This document shows positions 8,986 through 16,953 of a stretch of 43,194 nucleotides of DNA, piece after piece. The translations under genes were made by a program, and so were the position numbers. Positions within the stretch are counted from its first letter, which is position 1. Every line of letters begins with the position of its first letter. Origin of the DNA: CAYVFC01 sp964450715 (GTDB lineage Bacteria > Myxococcota_A > Polyangia > Polyangiales > JAFGIB01). The notes under the pieces are model-generated. The model was not told the origin of the DNA. It was given only the letters and a program-made list of their open reading frames with translations, and did no database searches. The stretch covers positions 1 through 43,194 of the forward strand of contig CAYVFC010000065.1 of the NCBI GenBank assembly GCA_964450715.1, in the 5' to 3' direction.

Positions 8986-11433
8986 TCAATGGGTAGAGAC
9001 CGCGCCCAGCAGCTCGAGAAGTTCCAGCGCGATCTGCTTGCGGGAGAGCTCCAGCTCGATCTCGGGCAGATCGCCCACCACCGGCCCCACGCAGGCCGGA
9101 CAGCCGTTGGGACAGGTGCAGCCCTGTATTAGCTGCCGCGTGCGGCGCAGCAGCTGCTCGCGCTCGTCGTAAAGCCTCGGCGCCAGCCCGATGCCGCCGG
9201 CGATGCGCTCGAAGAGAAAGAGGGTGGGGTTGAAGCCGGTTTCCGCGCCAAAGCGCTTGGACGGAAGCTCGGCCGGGTCGATGCGGTCGCCCAGCACCAC
9301 GCCCAGATCGCGCGGGTCGGTCATCAGCCCCACCGCCGCCACCGTGTGCAGCGCGTGCCCGAGCCCGGCCAGCGCGTCCAGCACCCGGGCCCGGGTGACC
9401 TTCTGCGCCTGCACGATCGCCTCCGGGACGGTCAGCCAGAAGGCGTCGGTGTCCATCTGCATGTCGGGAAGCTCCACCTCGCCGTAGCCCACGTTCTCGT
9501 GGGTGTGATATTTTATCTTCTTATACCCGACTACCTTCTCCACCACGCGCGCCTCTCCCCGGCAGGCCAGTAGCGGCTCCCCCTCCCGAGTAGGCAGTGC
9601 GGTGTTCTCTTCCTCCTCCAGCACGGTCACCGAGACATAGGTCATGGCGTCGGTGAAGTAATCGGGCTTGACCTTGCGCACGAAGGCCTTGCGGTTTTCG
9701 AAGTCCAGCTTCTCCACCTGGAACTGCTCGCCCCCCTGCTGGTAGATGGCCTGCTCGTGCAGCATGGTGTGCGCCGCGCGGAAGTCCATCTCGCCGATGG
9801 CCCGGTCGTGCTCCTGGTCGATGATGACGAAGTTGTCCTCGCCCGCGCTGCGCAGCGAGACGTCGTTGGCCGGGTAGACGCCCGCCGCCCAGTGGTAGCT
9901 GCTGCCCCCGGCGGGATGCGGCTCGGCGCGGACCAGCCGGTGCGAGGCGAAGTGCTCCAGCGCCTCGGCAACCAGGTCGGGCGGCAGGTCCCCGAAGCCC
10001 TCGCCCGGCTGGAAGCGGTTCTCAAAGGCGGCGCACTTCAGGTGCTGCATGAGGATCTCCAGGTTGTCCGGATCGATGCGCGCCTGCTCGACCGGGCTGC
10101 CCGCCAGGTAGTGCCGCTCCCGCGCCACGTACTGGTCGAGCGGCGCGCTGGAGGGGACCAGCAGCTGCAGGCTCTCGTCGCCCCGGCGCCCTCCCCGGCC
10201 GAAACGCTGCTTGAGCCCGGCGATGGTGCCGGGATAGCCCGCGCAGACCACCGCCTCGATGGAACCGATATCGATACCCAGCTCCAGCGCGTTGGTGGCC
10301 ACCACACAGCGGAGCGCCCCCTCGCGCAGGTCGGCCTCGATGCGCCGCCGCGTCTCGGGCAGGTAGCCTCCCCGGTAGGCGTGGATGACCTCGGGGTCGA
10401 TGCGGTCGCGCCCGAGCCGGTCGCGCAAATACTTGAGCATCACCTCTACATTGTTGCGCGACTGACCGAAGACCAGTGTGGTTACCCCCGCGCGCACCAG
10501 GTCGCAGGTCAGCCGCACCGCGGTCTTGACGTAGCTCTGGCGAATGCCCAGCTCGGAGTTGACCACCGGCGGATTGTACACGATCAATCTGCGAGGCCCG
10601 GCAGGCGCGCCGCTGTTGTCGATCAGCTCGACCCGGCGCCCCAGCATGCGCCCGGCGTGCTCGGCCGGGTTGCCGATGGTGGCCGAGGCGAAGACGAAGA
10701 GCGGATCGGAACCGTGAAAGCGGGCGATGCGGACCAGGCGGCGGATCAGGTTGGCCAGGTGCGAGCCGAACACGCCCCGGTAGGTGTGGATCTCGTCGAT
10801 CACCACGTACTTGAGGCCGGAAAAGAAGCGCGCCCAGGCAGCGTGATGCGGCAGAATCCCCGTGTGCAGCATGTCAGGATTGGTCATCAGCACGCCGCTG
10901 CGGTGGCGGGCGGCGCGGCGGGCGTCGGCCGGCGTGTCGCCGTCATAGGTGATGGCCGAGCAGTCGAGCCCCGCGTCCTTTAATAGAGCGCGCAGCGCAT
11001 TCTCCTGGTCGCGGCTGAGCGCCTTGGTGGGAAAGAGGAACATGGCCTTGGCGTCCGCGTCGGCCGCCAGGGCGTTCATCACCGGCAGGTTGTAACAGAG
11101 GCTCTTGCCGCTGGCGGTAGGCGTGGCCACCACCAGGTCCTTGCCGGCCGCGGTCAGCCGAAAAGCCTCGGCCTGGTGGCTGAAGAGCCGCTCGATCCCG
11201 CGGCTCCGGAACGCCTCCCGGATACGCGGATCAACCTGCTCCGAAAAGTCGGCGTAACTGGCCTGGTTGCCCTCCTCGCGCTCGTGCAGCACCACGTTGC
11301 GCCACAGCCCGCCGTCGGCCTGCCACATCTGCACCACCGCGGAAAGCCCCCGGGGGCCGGACCACGGTTTCTTGCGTTCGCCAATGAAGGCTTCGGAGCT
11401 CTCGGTATGCCGCGGCATGTCGGTACTGTACAT
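8986..11433 (-). CDS. mrfA: MrfA/YprA-like DEXH-box DNA helicase with DUF1998 zinc region
   Basis: 815 residues from the ATG giving MYSTDMPRH. An in-frame TTG at 11562 or a second ATG at 11418 are alternatives; no start has a good ribosome site. Helicase motifs run in order: Q-like LFSHQAEA, Walker A ATPTASGKSLCY, motif Ia LFPTKALSRDQ, DEVH-type box VIDEIHTYRG, SAT as FASATIGNPAEH, motif V/VI VVATNALELGIDIG and QRFGRGGRRGDE. The C-terminus has CTCPNGCPACVG, the four-Cys metal site of the DUF1998/MZB region found in MrfA and yeast Hrq1. Family members unwind DNA 3' to 5' and act in repair of crosslinks or mitomycin adducts. First gene of a two-gene operon with the exonuclease. Confidence 0.88.
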   Translation of the reverse strand: MYSTDMPRHTESSEAFIGERKKPWSGPRGLSAVVQMWQADGGLWRNVVLHEREEGNQASYADFSEQVDPRIREAFRSRGIERLFSHQAEAFRLTAAGKDLVVATPTASGKSLCYNLPVMNALAADADAKAMFLFPTKALSRDQENALRALLKDAGLDCSAITYDGDTPADARRAARHRSGVLMTNPDMLHTGILPHHAAWARFFSGLKYVVIDEIHTYRGVFGSHLANLIRRLVRIARFHGSDPLFVFASATIGNPAEHAGRMLGRRVELIDNSGAPAGPRRLIVYNPPVVNSELGIRQSYVKTAVRLTCDLVRAGVTTLVFGQSRNNVEVMLKYLRDRLGRDRIDPEVIHAYRGGYLPETRRRIEADLREGALRCVVATNALELGIDIGSIEAVVCAGYPGTIAGLKQRFGRGGRRGDESLQLLVPSSAPLDQYVARERHYLAGSPVEQARIDPDNLEILMQHLKCAAFENRFQPGEGFGDLPPDLVAEALEHFASHRLVRAEPHPAGGSSYHWAAGVYPANDVSLRSAGEDNFVIIDQEHDRAIGEMDFRAAHTMLHEQAIYQQGGEQFQVEKLDFENRKAFVRKVKPDYFTDAMTYVSVTVLEEEENTALPTREGEPLLACRGEARVVEKVVGYKKIKYHTHENVGYGEVELPDMQMDTDAFWLTVPEAIVQAQKVTRARVLDALAGLGHALHTVAAVGLMTDPRDLGVVLGDRIDPAELPSKRFGAETGFNPTLFLFERIAGGIGLAPRLYDEREQLLRRTRQLIQGCTCPNGCPACVGPVVGDLPEIELELSRKQIALELLELLGAVSTH

Positions 11434-11591
11434 GCGTGCAGAAGGATAATCAAGTTCCGAGACCTTCAGCTTGATGGGTCCGAACGATTCCCGTACGTTA
11501 CGGGGGTCGAAGGTACTCCGGCGCGCCTCAGCGCTTGAATACCGAGGCCGAGGGCAGGTCAAACCGTCATTCGACGCCGAGGATCCGGCCG
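11434..11591. promoter_or_regulatory. Divergent control region with short palindrome
   Basis: Lies between the leftward helicase operon and the rightward zinc operon if the ATG starts are right. It holds CCCGTA-CGT-TACGGG (11490-11504), a perfect 6-base-arm palindrome that could bind a dimeric regulator such as Zur or a DNA-damage repressor. No clear sigma70 hexamers are visible. Function is inference from position. Confidence 0.3.
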
Positions 11592-11963
11592 GTGGGAGGT
11601 TCCAAGAAAACCGTTGCCTTGCTCACGCTGTCGAGCTGTCTGCTCTGGCAGGCTGCTGCGGTAACGCATTTCTGCCTGGTGCCTCACGGCGCCGGACATC
11701 TCGACTGCGATAGCCACGGCGAGACCGGCGTCGATCCGGACGAGCACCAAGGCCGCGACTCTGGGCACGAGCAGAGCGACGGCGAGTGCGCCTTCCTGGC
11801 AGCGCTGACGACCGCCCGGGCCGAGCCCGTATCCACGCGAGACCCCGCGCCGGCGCTCCTTCCGACGCCGGAAACCAGACTCTACCGGTTCACGGAAAAC
11901 CTGCCGAACAGCCGCGAGCTGTACCGACTCTCGCCCTCTTCTTCTCCGCCTTCTAGCTGCTGA
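11592..11963 (+). CDS. Small exported His/Cys-containing protein of the zinc operon
   Basis: 123 residues from a GTG start, preceded by GAGG about 9 bases upstream; an in-frame ATG at 11535 would add 19 residues ahead of the signal peptide. The N-terminus KKTVALLTLSSCLLWQAAA is a signal peptide. The mature part begins THFCLVPHGAGHLDCDSHGE and continues with DEHQGRDSGHEQSDGEC, giving a set of His, Cys and acidic residues suited to metal binding. The tail is Pro/Ser-rich. No family recognised. It is first in a run of same-strand genes that includes znuABC, so a zinc-related periplasmic role is a reasonable inference, not a demonstrated one. Confidence 0.65.
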   Translation: MGGSKKTVALLTLSSCLLWQAAAVTHFCLVPHGAGHLDCDSHGETGVDPDEHQGRDSGHEQSDGECAFLAALTTARAEPVSTRDPAPALLPTPETRLYRFTENLPNSRELYRLSPSSSPPSSC

Positions 11964-12066
11964 ATCCACCGGGGCGATCCGTCGCGCCGGGCGCGCGGAT
12001 CCGTTGGAAGGTCCGGCTCGCGTCGTCAACGGCGAGCCGGCGCAGCCGTGTTGCGGAGGGCAGGGG

Positions 12067-13536
12067 ATGCTCGGGCCGTTTATCAGGGTGTACGGAATCG
12101 TAATCGTAGCGCTGGTTCTTACGGTGTATTCCGTCGAGGCGCAGGCCCCCCCGTCCGGGCCTCCCGGCGATTCTCCTGAGGCGACGCCCCCCGCGGAGGA
12201 GCCGGGCGAAAGGACCGAACGCACAGCGCCGGACGGCGATGCGCCGACCGAGAAGACGCCCGCGGAAGAATCGGTCGACGAGGCGGAAGAGGATCCGCCT
12301 GCCGTGAAGGCGTCTGCGGAAGAGCCCATCGACGACGCGGAGAGCGATCAGGAGCTGATGGCCGAGTTGGAAGCCGCGACGGCCGCCGACGCCGAGGAAA
12401 CGACCGCGCGTAGCAAGAAGCCGGGCGACGGCGCGGATGGCGCCGTCGGCGAAGATCCACTGCTACAGGTCGCCGAGGGGGCGAAGGAGGTGATGGGCAA
12501 CGAGATGAACCCCTCGCTTTCCATCATTCTGGACGTCGCCGGTGCCTACTTCTCGCAAAGGGAGCGCCTGCGTATGGGAGGCCACGCGCCCACCACCAAC
12601 GGACCGGCCATTCAGGGGGCGGAGCTGGCCGCCTCCGCCAATGTCGATCCCTTTTTCCGAGTCGACCTGGCCTTCGGCATGTGGCACCTGCACGTGGAGG
12701 AGGTTTTCCTGACCACGGTCGCCCTTCCCCTCAACCTGCAGCTGCGGGCCGGCCAGTTCAAATCCAATATCGGCCGCCACAACCCGACCCATCTGCACCA
12801 GTGGCGCTTCGTCGTCCACCCCTTGCCCAATCAGTACCTCTTCGGCTCCGAGGGGCTGGCGCTGCCCGGCGCCGAACTGTCGGTGCTGCTGCCCCTGCCC
12901 TGGTACCTGGAGCTGGTGGGCGCGCTGCAGGTGGGCGAGAGCGGTTCCTTTCGCACCAAACCGCTGAGCGAGGGCGATCCGGGTTACGAGGATTTCGTCT
13001 ACCCGCTACGCCTGGTGCAGTTCTTCGACCTGAGCGACGCGCTTGCGCTCCAGGTCGGGCTCAACGCCGTGCTGGGCACCTCGCCCTCCGCCCCCGAGCG
13101 CAACAACCGCAGCACCGCCCTGGGCCTGGATACATTATTGAAATGGCGCCCCATCGGCTGGGGCGACACCGGTTACACTTTCGTCGCCTGGGTGATCGAG
13201 GGGTGGTACCGCCAGACCGAGGTAGCCGACGACCTCTGGGACGACATGGGCTGCTACTCGGACCTGGTGTTCGGTATGGACAAGCAATGGGAGGCAGCGT
13301 TGCGCGGCGAGGTCTGGCACCGCCTGGGAGGCGCCGACGTCCACCCGGATCTGGACCGCAACGTTTACGGGCGGGACGTAATCCGCGGCAGCGCCGTGCT
13401 GAGCTTCATGCCCTCGCACTTCTCCAGGGTGCGCTGGCAGTACAGCTTCGAGCACCCCGCAGGACTCGGCGACAACCACATCGGGCTTCTGCAGCTCGAG
13501 GTCTCCGCCGGCGCGCACGGCGCGCACAGGTATTGA
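12067..13536 (+). CDS. Predicted zinc-operon outer-membrane beta-barrel protein
   Basis: 489 residues from ATG at MLGPFIRVYG, 7 bases after GGAGG. Residues 1-25 are a signal peptide ending SVEA. Residues 26-150 are a disordered Pro/Ala/Glu/Asp linker. From about 165 the sequence alternates short amphipathic strands and turns (SIILDVAGAYFSQRERLRM, LPLNLQLRAGQFKSNIGRHN, WYLELVGALQVGESG) and carries many aromatic strand ends, as in an outer-membrane barrel. There is no TonB plug domain. HNPTHLHQW and FGMWHLHVEE supply clustered His that could line a metal path. Comparable genes sit before znuA in other myxobacteria-like genomes (from memory). Stop lies 11 bases before znuA. It probably moves zinc or a zinc chelate across the outer membrane. 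Confidence 0.72.
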   Translation: MLGPFIRVYGIVIVALVLTVYSVEAQAPPSGPPGDSPEATPPAEEPGERTERTAPDGDAPTEKTPAEESVDEAEEDPPAVKASAEEPIDDAESDQELMAELEAATAADAEETTARSKKPGDGADGAVGEDPLLQVAEGAKEVMGNEMNPSLSIILDVAGAYFSQRERLRMGGHAPTTNGPAIQGAELAASANVDPFFRVDLAFGMWHLHVEEVFLTTVALPLNLQLRAGQFKSNIGRHNPTHLHQWRFVVHPLPNQYLFGSEGLALPGAELSVLLPLPWYLELVGALQVGESGSFRTKPLSEGDPGYEDFVYPLRLVQFFDLSDALALQVGLNAVLGTSPSAPERNNRSTALGLDTLLKWRPIGWGDTGYTFVAWVIEGWYRQTEVADDLWDDMGCYSDLVFGMDKQWEAALRGEVWHRLGGADVHPDLDRNVYGRDVIRGSAVLSFMPSHFSRVRWQYSFEHPAGLGDNHIGLLQLEVSAGAHGAHRY

Positions 13537-13547
13537 AGGAGGTGGGT

Positions 13548-14627
13548 ATGAGGAAATGCGGATGTGTCTCAACTGGTCAGCCGAATACCCCTGTTTGTCA
13601 TTTCGAGGAGCCGAAGGCGACGAGAAATCTCCGTTCGAGATTTCTCGCGTCGCTCGAAATGACATCGATAGCGCGTTTTTTCGGGGAGACATCGCAGAGT
13701 GCCGCCCTTCCCATCGATCGAGTGGGACACACACGGATCATCTCGATGGTCATCTTCGTAATTTCGATGACCGTCCTCGCTCCGAGCGGCACCGCCCGCG
13801 CCAAGCTGGAAGTGGTCACCACCATCCCCGACTTCGGCGCCATCGCCCAGGAGGTGGGCGGACCGCACCTACGGGTCACGGCTCTGGTCAAGCCGACCCA
13901 GGATCCGCACTTCGTGGATGCCAGGCCCAGCCTGATGGTCGACCTCAACCGGGCCGACCTGCTGCTGGTCACCGGCATGGAGCTGGAGTCGGGCTGGCTG
14001 CCGCCCCTGATGACTGGCTCTCGCAACCCAGACATCCAGCGGGGCGCGGATGGCTATCTCGACTGCTCCACGCTGATCCAACCCATGGAGGTACGCGCGC
14101 CCGACCGGGCCCAGGGCGATATCCATCCCGGCGGCAATCCGCACTACTGGACCGATCCGCGCAATGGCCTGGCCATCGCCCGCGGCATCGCCCGCCGGCT
14201 CATCCGGCTGGACGCATCGCACGAAGCGGATTTCCACCGGCGGCTGCAGAGCTTCGTCGAGAAGCTACAGGCCCGCATGGCGGACTGGGAACGACGCCTG
14301 GCGCCGCACCGCGGCACTCGGGTGGTCGTCTATCACGAGAGCTGGGTCTACTTCCTGAACTGGGCCGGCTTCGTGCGGGCGGGCGCGCTCGAGCCCAAGC
14401 CGGGCATCCCGCCCAAGCCGAGCCACGTTGCTACATTGATCAAACGGGTCAAGGGGCAGGGGGTGAAATACGTGATCCAGGAGTCCTTTTACCCGACCAA
14501 CCTGTCGCGGATCTTCGCCCGCAAGTCGGGCGCGACGCTGAAGGTGCTGCCCACCATGGTGGGCGCCGGCGGCACCCATACCTACTTCGACCTGGTCGAG
14601 CGGCTGGTCGCGGAGCTGACGGGTTGA
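13548..14627 (+). CDS. znuA: Zinc/manganese ABC transporter substrate-binding protein
   Basis: Cluster A-I metal-binding protein of the periplasm. The ligands are visible: His in DPHFVDARPS, His in GNPHYWTDPRN, His in VVYHESW, and an acidic residue near the C-terminus. Unlike classical ZnuA there is no His-rich loop. The start used here has a perfect AAGGAGG at 13536-13542 and gives 359 residues, but its first about 65 residues include a translated palindromic repeat (13596-13664) and the true hydrophobic signal segment MVIFVISMTVLAPSGTARA only begins at codon 67. Starts at 13722 (GTG) or 13746 (ATG) would give a normal 294-302-residue precursor but have no ribosome site. I infer that the repeat entered the 5' end of the gene. 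Delivers metal to ZnuBC. Confidence 0.88.
   Translation: MRKCGCVSTGQPNTPVCHFEEPKATRNLRSRFLASLEMTSIARFFGETSQSAALPIDRVGHTRIISMVIFVISMTVLAPSGTARAKLEVVTTIPDFGAIAQEVGGPHLRVTALVKPTQDPHFVDARPSLMVDLNRADLLLVTGMELESGWLPPLMTGSRNPDIQRGADGYLDCSTLIQPMEVRAPDRAQGDIHPGGNPHYWTDPRNGLAIARGIARRLIRLDASHEADFHRRLQSFVEKLQARMADWERRLAPHRGTRVVVYHESWVYFLNWAGFVRAGALEPKPGIPPKPSHVATLIKRVKGQGVKYVIQESFYPTNLSRIFARKSGATLKVLPTMVGAGGTHTYFDLVERLVAELTG
13596..13664. repeat. REP-like palindromic element inside znuA 5' region
   Basis: Outer arms TGTCATTTCGAG (13596-13607) and CTCGAAATGACA (13653-13664) are perfect reverse complements. Inner arms GCGACGAGAAATCTC and GAGATTTCTCGCGTCGC continue the palindrome with one small asymmetry. 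In znuA frame it reads CHFEEPKATRNLRSRF..., a peptide pattern that I recall as a common artefact of dispersed palindromic repeats in many bacterial genomes. The 69-base length is a multiple of three and no stop is introduced. Confidence 0.85.
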
Positions 14628-14695
14628 GATCCGTTCTTGCCGCCCGCGGGGTCGGAGCACCGTGCGGGCGTTTATCGAAACGAGGAGGAGAGAGA

Positions 14696-15154
14696 ATGCG
14701 GCTATTTCACCGATCGAGGCAAGAGATGAAACGGCTTAATGCCGTGGCGCTGTCCGTCGCCTGCTTTGCCCTGCTCGCGCCGGCGCTGCCGGGCTGCGGC
14801 GAGAAGGGCGAGGTGGGCACGACGGGCGTCGATTGCGGAGAGCACGGAACCGCCCACGGAGACCACTGCCACTGCGACCAGGGGTTCCTCTTCGACGGCA
14901 CCAGCTGCACGGCACCGGACGACATCGACGAGATCTGCGCGGCGCACCCGGAGGGGTTGGCGGATGCGGGCGCCGCGGAGGTCGACGGCGGACACGACGC
15001 GGAAGCGCACGAGGAGCATGCCGACGCCGAACACGAAGCGCACGCGCACGGCGCCTGTCGTTGTCCGGCCGATGGCGACTGCCACTGCGATCGCGGCGAG
15101 ATCGAAGAGCATGGCGGCGTTCGCTACTGCGTACCCGAGCTGCACGAGGAATAG
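14696..15154 (+). CDS. His-rich zinc-operon lipoprotein
   Basis: 152 residues from ATG after GAGGAGGAGAG; a second in-frame ATG 30 bases on (MKRLNAVALSV) gives a more usual 24-residue lipoprotein signal ending LLAPALPGC. The mature protein has two Cys-rich EGF-like pieces, CGEHGTAHGDHCHCDQGF and CRCPADGDCHCDRGE, separated by an acidic His-rich run with HDAEAHEEHADAEHEAHAHG. It contains about 15 His and about 14 Cys, so it is a strong candidate metal-binding surface or periplasmic protein. It lies between znuA and znuC in the same operon. The adjacent ZnuA lacks the His-rich loop usual for zinc, so this lipoprotein may serve as a separate zinc collector; that is inference. Confidence 0.75.
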   Translation: MRLFHRSRQEMKRLNAVALSVACFALLAPALPGCGEKGEVGTTGVDCGEHGTAHGDHCHCDQGFLFDGTSCTAPDDIDEICAAHPEGLADAGAAEVDGGHDAEAHEEHADAEHEAHAHGACRCPADGDCHCDRGEIEEHGGVRYCVPELHEE

Positions 15155-15210
15155 AAAACATGGACGGGCCAGGGAAACCGGCGGTACGCGCGGACGATGA
15201 CGGAGACTAG

Positions 15211-16014
15211 GTGGACGAGCAACCCCTGATCCGGCTCGAAAAGGTCGCCATCGGTTACGGCGCGGCCCCCTTCTTGAGCGACATCGGTTTCACGCTGGCG
15301 CGCGGGGAGTTCTTGGGGTTGGTCGGCCCCAACGGTGCCGGTAAGTCCACCCTGCTCAAGGCCATGTTGGGGATCGTCCGACCGCTCGCCGGCCGTATCG
15401 AGCGCAGACCCGCCCTGCATCTCGGCTACGTCCCCCAGCGCTTTCGGGTCGATCCGATCTTTCCGCTCACCGCGCTGGAGGTGGTGCGCTCGGGGGGCAT
15501 GGGACTAAAGCGAACTGGCGGCCGCGGAAGCAGCCTGGCTCCGGCCACCCGGGCGCAGGCAACGGCGGCGCTCGAGCGGTTGGGGGTGACCGCGCTGGCC
15601 AACAGGCCTTTGCGCGATCTATCCGGCGGACAGCAGCAGCGGGTGTTGATCGCCCGCGCGCTGGTGCGCGAGCCCGATCTGCTGATCCTGGACGAGCCGA
15701 CCGCGGGCATGGACCTGCCCTCGGAGCGGGAGTTGCTCGATTTCGTCACCGGCCTGAACCGGCAGAGCGGCACCGGCGTGTTGCTGGTCGTGCACCAGAT
15801 CAGCCTGGTAGCAGGGCGCTGTTCTCACCTGGCCTTGATCAATAAGGATCTGCCGCTGTTCGCCTCCGGAACGGCCGCCGAGCTGCTCGACGAGAAACGG
15901 CTGAGCGAGCTGTACCGCCACCCGATGCGGGTCGTCGGAAGCGGCGAAGAGACGATCGTGCGCGCGGCCCGGCAGCAAGCCGGGGACAAGGGGCCGGCAG
16001 GGGGAGCGCCATGA
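15211..16014 (+). CDS. znuC: Zinc/manganese ABC transporter ATPase
   Basis: 267 residues, GTG start with GGAG 6 bases upstream. ATP-binding cassette features in order: Walker A GPNGAGKSTLLKA (about residues 38-50), Q-loop YVPQRF, signature LSGGQQQRVLIARAL, Walker B LLILDEPTAGMD and switch His in VVHQISL. Sequence style (GYVPQR after Walker A, short helical domain) is that of the ZnuC/MntB metal branch. Powers metal import through ZnuB. Its last four bases overlap the znuB start as ATGA, so the two are translationally coupled. Confidence 0.92.
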   Translation: MDEQPLIRLEKVAIGYGAAPFLSDIGFTLARGEFLGLVGPNGAGKSTLLKAMLGIVRPLAGRIERRPALHLGYVPQRFRVDPIFPLTALEVVRSGGMGLKRTGGRGSSLAPATRAQATAALERLGVTALANRPLRDLSGGQQQRVLIARALVREPDLLILDEPTAGMDLPSERELLDFVTGLNRQSGTGVLLVVHQISLVAGRCSHLALINKDLPLFASGTAAELLDEKRLSELYRHPMRVVGSGEETIVRAARQQAGDKGPAGGAP

Positions 16015-16853
16015 CCTTCTGGGAGTCGTCGTTTCTCTGGCTGGAAGCGGTGATCGCCTCGGTGGCGGTGGCCGCGGTCTGCGGCATGGTCGGCGTGTAC
16101 GCCGTCCTGCGCCGGGTGGTCTTCCTACCGGCGGCCCTCTCGCAGGTATCCGGTCTGGGCGTGGTCATCGCCTTCCTGCTGCCCGTGCTCTTTCCGGCCC
16201 TGGCCGGCAATGCGCTCTGCGAGCCGGCCCTGGTCGCGTTGGGCGTGACCCTGCTGGCGGCCCTGCTGCTGGGCTGGATGCCCGAGCCGCGGCGGCTGAG
16301 CCGGGAGGCCCTGATCGGCATCGCCTTCATCGCGGCCTCGGCCCTGGTCATCCTGCTGGGCGACCGCGTCCCGCAGGAGTCGCACGACATCGAGAACATC
16401 CTCTTCGGAAACGCGGTAGCGGTGGAGCGGAGCCAGATGGTTCGCGCCCTGATCATGGCCGGCGCGGTGATCGCCCTGCACGTTTGGCTGTTACGGCCCT
16501 TCATGTTCGTATCCTTCGACCGGGAGACCGCCCTGGCCCACGACGCCTGCGTTAGGGCCATCGACGCGGCCCTGTTTCTCTCGCTGGGGCTGGCCATCGC
16601 TGTCGCCACCCGTACCATCGGAGCCATGCCGGTTTTCGCCTTCTGCGTGTTGCCCGCCGCCGCCGCCTTGCGGGCCTTCGAAGAGGTCCGCGCTGTGCTG
16701 GCCAGCGCGGCGCTGGTGGGCGCGGCGTCGGCCTTTCTGGGATACTGGGCCTCCTTCGTCTGGGAGCTGCCGACGGGAGCCTGCACGGTTATGGTGGCCG
16801 CTTTTTTCCTGCTACCCGCCGCGATCATCGAGCGCCTGCGCCGGGCGGGGTAG
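16011..16853 (+). CDS. znuB: Zinc/manganese ABC transporter permease
   Basis: 280 residues with about eight hydrophobic membrane segments, of the ABC-3 permease family. The segment GMVGVYAVLRRVVFLPAALSQV near the N-terminus is the family hallmark (usually ...R..ALMGDALSH), and EEVRAVLASAALVGAAS lies near the C-terminus. Forms the inner-membrane channel for metal bound by ZnuA, driven by ZnuC. Last gene of the operon; a G/C-rich hairpin repeat follows at 16871-16907. Confidence 0.9.
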   Translation: MTFWESSFLWLEAVIASVAVAAVCGMVGVYAVLRRVVFLPAALSQVSGLGVVIAFLLPVLFPALAGNALCEPALVALGVTLLAALLLGWMPEPRRLSREALIGIAFIAASALVILLGDRVPQESHDIENILFGNAVAVERSQMVRALIMAGAVIALHVWLLRPFMFVSFDRETALAHDACVRAIDAALFLSLGLAIAVATRTIGAMPVFAFCVLPAAAALRAFEEVRAVLASAALVGAASAFLGYWASFVWELPTGACTVMVAAFFLLPAAIIERLRRAG

Positions 16854-16870
16854 CGCCTCGGTGAGGCGGG

Positions 16871-16907
16871 CGGTGGGAGGGGGAGGGGGCGAGCCCCCCC
16901 TACCGGT
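16871..16907. repeat. G/C-rich hairpin repeat after znuB
   Basis: GGGGG (16885-16889) pairs with CCCCC (16894-16898) around CGAG, and flanking GGTGGG/TACCGG bases extend an imperfect palindrome. Seventeen bases (16880-16896) are identical to 7554-7570. No T tract, but its position 18 bases after the znuB stop suits a transcription barrier. Confidence 0.5.
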
Positions 16908-16917
16908 CATTTATCCC

Positions 16918-16947
16918 TTGACAATTATTAACCTTGGTTAATAATTG
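16918..16947 (+). promoter_or_regulatory. marR-leuCD promoter with overlapping 26-bp operator
   Basis: TTGACA (16918-16923) and AATAAT (16940-16945) with a 16-base spacer form a near-consensus sigma70 promoter. A perfect palindrome covers the spacer and -10 box: arm CAATTATTAACC (16922-16933), two central T, and the exact reverse complement (16936-16947). Such AT-rich dyads are typical MarR binding sites, so the downstream regulator probably represses itself. Transcription would begin within a few bases of the ATG at 16954. Confidence 0.8.
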
Positions 16948-16953
16948 ACTGTC

